Program-made: the position numbers and the translations under genes
Assembly (NCBI RefSeq): GCF_021117365.1
Contig: NZ_CP088262.1
Coordinates: 4,094,501 to 4,158,500 of the forward strand
Direction: 5' to 3'
DNA length: 64,000 nucleotides
From: Nocardioides sp. cx-173
Lineage (GTDB): Bacteria > Actinomycetota > Actinomycetes > Propionibacteriales > Nocardioidaceae
Part shown: positions 57,885 through 64,000 of the stretch, in pieces
How positions within the stretch are numbered: the stretch's first letter is position 1
How the letters are laid out: every line of letters begins with the position of its first letter
Notes under the pieces: generated by a model
What the model was told of the DNA's origin: nothing
The model's database searches: none
Seen by the model: only the letters and a program-made list of their open reading frames with translations

Positions 57885-60796
57885 TCGAGGAGGCCGCGGC
57901 GACGGGCGATCGCGGCGGCCTCGGTGCGGCCGGCGGCGCCCAGCTTGCCGAGGATGTTCGAGACGTGCACCGAGACCGTCTTGGCGCTGATGAAGAGCAG
58001 CTTGGCGATCTCGCCGTTGCTCCGGCCGTCGGCCACGAGCGCGAGGATCTCGCGCTCCCGGGCTGTCAGGGCGTCCGGGACCGACTCCGTGCGCTGCGGC
58101 ACGCCACCGAGCGCGCGCAGCTCGTCGAGCAGCGGCTGGGCGCCGAGCGCGTGGGCGGTCTGTCGCGCCAGGTCGCCGACCTCACGGGCGCCGGCCGGGT
58201 CGCCGGCCGCCCGCAGGATGCCGGCGAGGGCGACCTGGCAGGCGGTCCGCTCGTGGACGTGGCCGAAGGCGTCGAACAGCGCCACCGCCTCGCGCCAGGT
58301 CTCGACCAGCGTCTCCTGCGGCGGCGGGTCGACCCCCGCCAGCCAGTGCGCCCGCAGGGCCTCCGCCTCGAGCCGCTTGACCCAGGCGCGGCCCTCCGGG
58401 CCCCAGTGGCCCGAGGGGTCGGTGTAGCGGTCGAGGACCGTGCGGCCGTCCTCGGCGAGGCGGTCGACGCGGGCGGCGTACCGCTCGCGCTCGACGGCGC
58501 TGAGCCGCGGCAGCGCGGCGGCCACCCCGGCGACCGCCACCGCGGCCAGGCGGATCCGGGCGCTGAACCAGCCGCGCCAGATCCGGCTCAGCACCTCCAC
58601 GACGTCGTCGTAGACCGCGAGCACGGCGGCCGGGTCGGCGCGCCGCGCGGCGGCCACCATCTCGAGCGCCGCGGCGTGGATCGCGACCGAGCCCTCCCGC
58701 GACCAGAGCGGGCGCAGCCTCGCGGCCTCGGCGGCGACGTCGGCGCCGCGCGCCTGCTGCACGTGGAGGCGCTCGGTGAGCAGCATCCCCTGCGGGATCG
58801 GGGGCGGGTGGGGGTCCAGCACCTCGGTGAGGCGGAGGACCTCGTCCCACTCGCCGCGGATGAGGTGCACCATCGCGAGCTGGTAGCGCGACTCGAAGGC
58901 GTACGGCGCCCAGGGCAGGCCGGCCTCCGCGGCCCGCTCGATCGCGGAGGCGAACCACGCCACGGAGTCGTCGAACTCGGCCCAGTCCTGGAAGGAGCGG
59001 CCGAGGAAGAACCGTCCGCGCAGCTCGGCGTGGACCGCGCCGGCCTCCTGGGCACGGACGACCGCCTCGTCCAGGGCCGCCCGGAGGCCCTCCTTGGGGC
59101 CGGCCTTCTTCAGCCCGCCGAGAGTGGTGATCGCGTCGGAGGCGAGCTCGTGGAGGTCCAGCCTCTCGGCCAGGCCCAGCGCGTCCATCCCCACCGCCTG
59201 CGCCTCGGCGTAGCGCCCGGAGGCGGCGAGGATCCGCGCGTGCGTGGCCAGGACCCGAGCGCGCAGCGGGCTCTCGCCCTCCGGGGCGAGCTCGACGGCC
59301 CGCGCCGAGAGCGCGGTCGGGTCCTGCTCGGACTCGGTGATGTAGAGCGCGTTGGCCTGGGCGCTGAGCATCCGGGCGCGACCGGCGGCGCCGGCGTCGG
59401 CGGGGAGGCGGTCGAGCTGCTCCTGGATGACGGCCACCGCCCGCTCCGGGTCACCGCTGGCGGTCAGGGCGTCGGCGGTCGCCACGACCAGCTTGGAGAG
59501 GTCCAGGTCAGCGTCGGCATGACGGGCGGGGTCGGCGAGCAGCTCGAGTGCCTGTTGGAAGTGGTAGGCCGCCTCGTCGGGGCCGCCGACGGTCGAGGCC
59601 TCGTTGCCGGCGCGGATGCTGGCGCTGAGCGCGGTGTCGAGGTCGTTGGCGAGGCGGGCGTGACGCGCCAGCTCCGCGGCGGTGCCGCGGGCGCGTCCCT
59701 CGCTGAGCGCCACGGCGTACTGCCGGTGCAGCCGCACCCGCTCGCCGGGCAGCAGGTCGTCGTAGACGGCCTCCCCGAGCAGCGCGTGGCGAAACGCGTA
59801 GCGGCCGTGCTCGGCCACCAGGACGTTCATCTCCACCGCCCCGCGCAGGCCCTCCTCCAGCGCCTCGGCGTCCAGCCCCGACGCGGCCTCGAGCATGTCG
59901 TGGGCGACCTTGCGACCGCTCGCGCTGGCCGCGCGGACGACCTGCCGCGCCGACTCGTCGAGCCGGTCCAGCCGGACCAGCAGGACGTCGGCGAGGTCGG
60001 CCGGCACCCAGCTGCCGGGCTGGGCCGCGGCACTGGTGAGCTCCTCCACGAAGAAGGCGTTGCCCTCGGCCCGGTCCACGATGTCGGCCAGCTCACGCTC
60101 GCTCAGCCCGGCCGGGACGAGCTGTCCCACCAGGGCACGTACGGCGTCGTCGGCCAGCGGGGCGAGCGCCATCCGGTCGACCCCGCGCAGGCGCGACCAC
60201 TCCGCGACCTGGCGGCGCAGGGGGTGGCGGCGGTGCAGGTCGTCGGAGCGGTACGACGCCACGATCGCGACCGGCGCGTCGAAGGGCCGGGAGAACAGGA
60301 AGCCGAGCATGTCGCGGGTGGAGCGGTCTGCCCAGTGCATGTCCTCGATGACCAGGAGCAGCGGACACCGCTCCGCGGCCGCCTCGAGCAGCGCGTGGAC
60401 GGCGCCGAACAGGTCGGCGCGGTCGAGCGAGGGCCCCTCACCGGCGACGGCCGCGGAGAGCACGCGGCGCCCGGGCTGGAGTCGCGCCAGGGCCGGATGG
60501 GCGGCCGCGACCGAGCCGACGACGTCGCCCAGGTCCGTGGCGAGCCGGCCGAGGACCTCCGAGAAGGGCAGGTAGGGCAGCGCGCTGTCGCCGAAGTCGA
60601 GGCAGTGCCCGGCGACCACCTGCCAGCCCTCGGCCAGGGCGAGGTCGCGCAGCTCGAGCAGCAGCCGGGTCTTGCCGACCCCCGCGTCGCCGGAGAGCAG
60701 CACGATCCCGCCGTCGGACGCACGGACGCCGAGCGACGAGGCGAGCTCCGTCAGCTCGGCGTCGCGGCCGACCAGGGTGGTGCTGGGGTGCGACAT
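57881..60796 (-). CDS. Large LuxR-family (LAL/MalT-like) ATPase regulator
   Basis: A 971-residue regulator. The N-terminal AAA/STAND ATPase has Walker A GDAGVGKT (residues 36-43) and Walker B LLLVIEDMHWAD near residue 145. A long helical TPR-like middle region follows, and the C-terminus is a LuxR helix-turn-helix (LTAREREILALVADGRSNGEIA and KTVSVHVSNILGKL). Such proteins activate transcription on binding a ligand and ATP. The ATG at 60796 removes six unlikely residues. Targets are unknown; its own neighbours (M1 peptidase, Pcs) are candidates. A 46-residue basic gene lies 19 bases upstream. Confidence 0.93.
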   Translation of the reverse strand: MSHPSTTLVGRDAELTELASSLGVRASDGGIVLLSGDAGVGKTRLLLELRDLALAEGWQVVAGHCLDFGDSALPYLPFSEVLGRLATDLGDVVGSVAAAHPALARLQPGRRVLSAAVAGEGPSLDRADLFGAVHALLEAAAERCPLLLVIEDMHWADRSTRDMLGFLFSRPFDAPVAIVASYRSDDLHRRHPLRRQVAEWSRLRGVDRMALAPLADDAVRALVGQLVPAGLSERELADIVDRAEGNAFFVEELTSAAAQPGSWVPADLADVLLVRLDRLDESARQVVRAASASGRKVAHDMLEAASGLDAEALEEGLRGAVEMNVLVAEHGRYAFRHALLGEAVYDDLLPGERVRLHRQYAVALSEGRARGTAAELARHARLANDLDTALSASIRAGNEASTVGGPDEAAYHFQQALELLADPARHADADLDLSKLVVATADALTASGDPERAVAVIQEQLDRLPADAGAAGRARMLSAQANALYITESEQDPTALSARAVELAPEGESPLRARVLATHARILAASGRYAEAQAVGMDALGLAERLDLHELASDAITTLGGLKKAGPKEGLRAALDEAVVRAQEAGAVHAELRGRFFLGRSFQDWAEFDDSVAWFASAIERAAEAGLPWAPYAFESRYQLAMVHLIRGEWDEVLRLTEVLDPHPPPIPQGMLLTERLHVQQARGADVAAEAARLRPLWSREGSVAIHAAALEMVAAARRADPAAVLAVYDDVVEVLSRIWRGWFSARIRLAAVAVAGVAAALPRLSAVERERYAARVDRLAEDGRTVLDRYTDPSGHWGPEGRAWVKRLEAEALRAHWLAGVDPPPQETLVETWREAVALFDAFGHVHERTACQVALAGILRAAGDPAGAREVGDLARQTAHALGAQPLLDELRALGGVPQRTESVPDALTAREREILALVADGRSNGEIAKLLFISAKTVSVHVSNILGKLGAAGRTEAAAIARRRGLLD

Positions 60797-60815
60797 GGGC
60801 TCATTCTGGCCCACC

Positions 60816-60956
60816 TCAGGCGTCGGGCTGGGTCCTCTCCGCGGGGCGGCGTAGGAACGGGTGCCGGGTCCGGCGCGGACGGCGCCGCGCCATGCCGCGC
60901 CGGATCCGCTCGGCGCGGTAGTCGGTCTCGGCCTGGACGAAGATGGTGTAGTCCAT
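60816..60956 (-). CDS. Small basic hypothetical protein
   Basis: A 46-residue protein with a hydrophobic/acidic start (MDYTIFVQAETDYRAERI) and a strongly basic tail (RRGMARRRPRRTRH). The ribosome site GAGGAGAG before the ATG at 60956 is excellent and the frame is tightly placed 19 bases before the LuxR-type regulator gene. The tail could bind DNA, RNA or acidic lipids. No family recognised. Confidence 0.6.
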   Translation of the reverse strand: MDYTIFVQAETDYRAERIRRGMARRRPRRTRHPFLRRPAERTQPDA

Positions 60957-61037
60957 GGTGTCTCTCCTCAGGGGTTCTGGCTCGTCGGTGAGACGAGACT
61001 CGCTCCCTGAGGTAGGCCCGCACATCGGGCAGGTGCC

Positions 61038-61790
61038 TTAGATCGGCTCGGCGGCTACCTCAGTCGCGGCTGCCTCATTCGAGGCGGCGGAGTCGGCGCG
61101 CAGGGTGAGCCACAGGCTGAGGCCCAGGTAGTAGACGAGGTAGGCCACCGACCCGGCCACGACGAGGGAGTGCGGGTCCGGCAGCTCGGCCACGATGACG
61201 GCGTACGCCGCGAACCACAGCACGGTGAGCACGAAGGTCAGCTGCCACAGCGCCTCGGTGCGGGAGGGGTAGACGTAGCGGATCGGGACGAACACCAGCA
61301 CCGTGCAGATCAGCAGGATCGCCGCGGTCGCCTCCGTGCCCAGACCCGTGGCGACGACGTAGAACGCGACGATGTTCCAGTAGCTGGGGAAGCCCAGGAA
61401 GAAGTGCTCGCCGGCCACGACCGGCTTGGCGTCGGTGCGGCAGAACTGCACGCACGAGGCGAGCAGCGGCACCACCGCGCAGATCCCACCGAAGAGCCCC
61501 CCGGGCAGGTAGCCGTTGGCCCACAGCAGCGCCATCGGCGCCAGCACGTAGGTCATGTAGTCGACGATGTTGTCGAGCAGGGCGCCGTCGAAGCCGGGCA
61601 CCAGCTCCTTGACCCGGAACCGCCTGGCGAGGATCCCGTCGCTGCCGTCCACCACCATCGCGGCGAGGAACAGCCACAGCACGGTCTCGACGTCGCCGCG
61701 GTAGGAGTAGTGGACCATCAACAGCGCCAGCACCGAGCCGCTCGCCGTGTAGGCGTGGACTGCGTAGGCGGCCAGCTTGGCGCCGGACAT
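61038..61790 (-). CDS. pcs: Phosphatidylcholine synthase-like CDP-alcohol phosphatidyltransferase
   Basis: A 250-residue membrane enzyme with about eight helices. The N-terminus AYAVHAYTASGSVLALL is characteristic of bacterial phosphatidylcholine synthase, and the active-site motif is the Pcs form of the CDP-alcohol signature: D51-G52-x2-A55-R56, twelve residues, then G69-x3-D73-x3-D77. Ordinary family members have eight residues at the gap. The enzyme would join choline to CDP-diacylglycerol, making phosphatidylcholine in one step. It lies 12 bases downstream of hutI. GAGGAG precedes the ATG at 61790. Confidence 0.85.
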   Translation of the reverse strand: MSGAKLAAYAVHAYTASGSVLALLMVHYSYRGDVETVLWLFLAAMVVDGSDGILARRFRVKELVPGFDGALLDNIVDYMTYVLAPMALLWANGYLPGGLFGGICAVVPLLASCVQFCRTDAKPVVAGEHFFLGFPSYWNIVAFYVVATGLGTEATAAILLICTVLVFVPIRYVYPSRTEALWQLTFVLTVLWFAAYAVIVAELPDPHSLVVAGSVAYLVYYLGLSLWLTLRADSAASNEAAATEVAAEPI

Positions 61791-61802
61791 GAGCGGATCT
61801 CC

Positions 61803-62960
61803 TCAGGCGAAAGGGGTGAGCAGGCGGCCACCCAGCCAGACGCTGCTGACCAGCGGGACACCAGGACGATAGGCCAGATGCACGTGGCTGGGCGCATCGA
61901 GGACGACCAGATCCGCCCTCCGGCCGGGCGCCACGACGCCGACGTCGTCGCGGTCGAGGGCCGCGGCGCCGGTGGCCGTGGCGGCCCGGACCGCCTCCAG
62001 CGGGGTCATCCCCATCTCCCGCACCGCCAGCGCGACGCACAGCGGCAGCGAGCTGGTGAAGCTCGAGCCGGGGTTGCAGTCGGAGGCGAGCGCGACGCGC
62101 ACGCCGGCGTCCAGCAGCCGACGGGCGTCGGGGTAGGGCTGGCGGGTGGAGAACTCCACGCCGGGCAGCAGCGTCGCGATCGTGCCCGAGTCGCGCAGCG
62201 CGGCGACGTCGTCGTCATCGAGGTAGGTGCAGTGGTCGACCGCGACGAGCCCGAGCTCCGCAGCCAGCCGGACGCCCGGCCCGTGGCCGAGCTGGTTGGC
62301 GTGCAGCCGGCCGCGCAGCCCGTGGCGCAGGCCCGCCTCGAGGACCGTGCGCGCCTGGTCGACGTCGAAGGCGCCGGCCTCGCAGAAGACGTCGACCCAG
62401 CGCGCGTACGGCGCCGCCGCCTCCAGCATCGGGCCGGTCACGAGCTCGACGTACGCCGCGGGGTCGCCCTCGGGCACGACGTGGGCGCCGAGGAACGTGG
62501 TCTCCTCGGTGAACTGCCTGGCGACCGCCAGGCTGCGGGCCTCGTCGCGGACGGTCAGGCCGTAGCCGGACTTGATCTCGACGGTCGTGGTGCCCTGGCG
62601 TCGCATCTCCTGCACCAGCCGCGCGACGTGGGCGGTGAGCTGCTCGTCGGTGGCGGCGCGGGTGGCCGCGACCGTCGTGCGGATGCCGCCGGCGGCGTAC
62701 GGCTCGCCGGCCATGCGGGCTGCGAACTCCGCGGCCCGGTCGCCGGCGAACACCAGGTGGCTGTGGCTGTCGACGAAGCCCGGCAGGACCGCGCGGCCGC
62801 CGACGTCGACCCGCTCGTCGGCGTCCGGTGCGGCCGCCGCCGGGCCGACCCAGGCCAGCGTCGCCCCGTCGATGACGAGCGCGGCGCGCTCGAGGACCTC
62901 GGGGCCGTCCTCGGCGAACGTCGTGAGCTCGCCGATGCCGGTCAGCAGGGTGCTGCTCAT
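61803..62960 (-). CDS. hutI: Imidazolonepropionase
   Basis: A 385-residue amidohydrolase of histidine degradation that opens the ring of 4-imidazolone-5-propanoate to N-formimidoyl-L-glutamate. The metal motif H66-S-H68 ([13 protein letters not shown]), [24 protein letters not shown] and SDCNPGSS are all diagnostic of HutI. Its ATG overlaps the stop of hutF by ATGA. hutH and hutU are not in the window and may lie to the right. Confidence 0.95.
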   Translation of the reverse strand: MSSTLLTGIGELTTFAEDGPEVLERAALVIDGATLAWVGPAAAAPDADERVDVGGRAVLPGFVDSHSHLVFAGDRAAEFAARMAGEPYAAGGIRTTVAATRAATDEQLTAHVARLVQEMRRQGTTTVEIKSGYGLTVRDEARSLAVARQFTEETTFLGAHVVPEGDPAAYVELVTGPMLEAAAPYARWVDVFCEAGAFDVDQARTVLEAGLRHGLRGRLHANQLGHGPGVRLAAELGLVAVDHCTYLDDDDVAALRDSGTIATLLPGVEFSTRQPYPDARRLLDAGVRVALASDCNPGSSFTSSLPLCVALAVREMGMTPLEAVRAATATGAAALDRDDVGVVAPGRRADLVVLDAPSHVHLAYRPGVPLVSSVWLGGRLLTPFA

Positions 62961-64000
62961 GCCCAGATCCTCTCGATGGCGGTGACGAGATCGTGGCCGA
63001 CCCGTGTGCCGTCGCCCTGCTCGTAGATCACCTGCCCGTCCGCCACGACGTGGGTGACGTCGGCGGCCGTCGCGGCGAAGACGGCGGTGTGGGCGTCCGC
63101 GCCGGAGCCGGCCGTGCGCGGGCTCGCCGTGTCCACGGTGACCAGGTCGGCGCGCTGCCCGACCGCGATCGCCCCCGCGTCGGCGAAGCCGAGGCTGGCG
63201 TGCCCGGTGACCGTCGCCGCGGCGAGCAGCTCGGCGGCGGCCCAGTGGCCGCGGGTCCGGGTCGCCAGGCGCTCGTCCAGCTCGACGGCGCGCATCTCCT
63301 CGAACAGGTCGACCACCGCGTGGCTGTCCGAGCCCAGGGTGAGCGGGCTGCCGGCGTCGCGCAGGTGGCGGCTCGGCCCGACCCCGTCGCCCAGGTCGCG
63401 CTCGGTGGTGGGGCACAGGCAGGCGTGGGTGCCGGTGCCGCCCAGGTGCGCCACGTCGTCCTCGGTCAGGTGGGTCGCGTGCACCGCGGTCGTGAGCGGG
63501 CCGAGGACCCCGTGGTCGGCGAGCAGCTGCGTGGGCGTGGCGCCGTACGCCGCGACGCAGTCGTCGTTCTCGGCCGTCTGCTCGGAGACGTGGACGTGCA
63601 GCGGGCGCCCCGCGCTCGCCTCGACCACCGTGCGCAGCTGGTCGTCGGGGACCGCGCGCACGGAGTGGATGGCGGCGCCGACGACGGTGGAGTCGTCGGG
63701 CCGCAGCCGCGCGACCCGGGCGGCCCAGCGCTCGGCGTCGCCGTCGGTGTAGCGGACCTGCGCCCCGCGCGGCGGCGCGCCGAACCCGCTGCTGAGGTAG
63801 CAGGTGTCGAGCAGCGCGATCCGGATCCCCGCCTCGCGCGCCGCCGCCACCAGTGCGTGGCCCATCTCGTTGGGGTCGTCGTAGGGCGTCCCGTCGGGTT
63901 GGTGGTGCAGGTAGTGGAACTCGCCCACGCTGGTGATCCCGGCCGCCGCCATCTCGCCGTACGTCGCCCTGGCCAGCGCGAAGCAGGAGTCCGGGTCCAG
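62957..64000 (-). CDS. hutF: Formimidoylglutamate deiminase, N-terminus cut by window edge
   Basis: About 347 residues of an amidohydrolase-superfamily enzyme; the N-terminus, with its first metal motif, lies off the right edge. [39 protein letters not shown] and [19 protein letters not shown] are typical of HutF, which converts formimidoylglutamate to N-formylglutamate and ammonia. This points to the HutF branch of histidine degradation, with later hydrolysis by HutG-type amidase, instead of the direct HutG route. Coupled to hutI by ATGA. Confidence 0.93.
   Translation of the reverse strand: MDPDSCFALARATYGEMAAAGITSVGEFHYLHHQPDGTPYDDPNEMGHALVAAAREAGIRIALLDTCYLSSGFGAPPRGAQVRYTDGDAERWAARVARLRPDDSTVVGAAIHSVRAVPDDQLRTVVEASAGRPLHVHVSEQTAENDDCVAAYGATPTQLLADHGVLGPLTTAVHATHLTEDDVAHLGGTGTHACLCPTTERDLGDGVGPSRHLRDAGSPLTLGSDSHAVVDLFEEMRAVELDERLATRTRGHWAAAELLAAATVTGHASLGFADAGAIAVGQRADLVTVDTASPRTAGSGADAHTAVFAATAADVTHVVADGQVIYEQGDGTRVGHDLVTAIERIWA

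Noticed and set aside
56933..60991. A 1352-codon open frame on the plus strand
   Set aside because: It is the shadow of the metallopeptidase frame and of the regulator on the other strand; its translation is arginine/glycine/alanine-rich with no domain, while both opposing genes have clear motifs.
1..64000. CRISPR arrays, tRNA or rRNA genes, insertion sequences, attachment sites
   Set aside because: I saw no regularly spaced repeats, cloverleaf-like sequences, transposase or integrase motifs, or long terminal inverted repeats.

Overview
The window is high-GC, densely packed DNA with Shine-Dalgarno-type starts, many GTG starts and many ATGA/GTGA gene overlaps. Mycofactocin-type short-chain dehydrogenases, luciferase-like (F420-type) oxidoreductases, several class I cytochrome P450s with 3Fe-4S ferredoxins and FadR-type regulators together point to an actinobacterium. 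A Nocardioides-like member of the Nocardioidaceae is my best guess, but that is inference. I see no tRNA, rRNA, CRISPR array or insertion sequence, and no gene-free stretch longer than about 220 bases.

Positions 1 to about 54,040 form one large CoA-dependent catabolic island. It holds an acyl-CoA synthetase (cut by the left edge), two crotonases, a zinc-independent MDR reductase, two thiolase/DUF35 systems (one split, one fused), three ordinary thiolases, five acyl-CoA dehydrogenases, a phosphotransferase-type kinase, two CaiB-type CoA transferases, eight short-chain dehydrogenases (three with the mycofactocin signature), two luciferase-like oxidoreductases, three P450s with two ferredoxins, three metal-dependent amidohydrolase-fold enzymes, an Old-Yellow-Enzyme/dienoyl-CoA-reductase-like flavoprotein, a PrpD-family protein, an aldehyde dehydrogenase, a substrate-binding lipoprotein, an MFS exporter/importer and several small SnoaL, SRPBCC, VOC, cupin and CMD-fold proteins. 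Most are arranged as short divergent operons.

Two closely related FadR-type GntR regulators (35,321 and 45,631) lie inside this island. By eye I find a degenerate 18-bp palindromic element, ideal form CAATCA-N6-TGATTG, in at least 14 promoter regions between 1.3 and 51 kb, including both regulator promoters, and none to the right of 54 kb. This suggests a single regulon. The enzyme set implies P450 hydroxylation, oxidation by mycofactocin and F420 enzymes, CoA activation, repeated beta-oxidation of a branched or alicyclic acid, retro-aldol cleavage by thiolase/DUF35 enzymes, and a 4-hydroxyacyl-CoA kinase/dehydrogenase branch like levulinate LvaA/LvaC. The substrate is not evident: no ring-cleavage dioxygenase or canonical steroid-ring gene is present.

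Positions 54,151 to 64,000 look like chromosomal backbone unrelated to the island: a P450 of another class, a membrane protein, a secreted M1 metallopeptidase, a large LuxR-type ATPase regulator, a 46-residue basic protein, a phosphatidylcholine-synthase-like enzyme, and the histidine-degradation genes hutI and hutF (the latter cut by the right edge).
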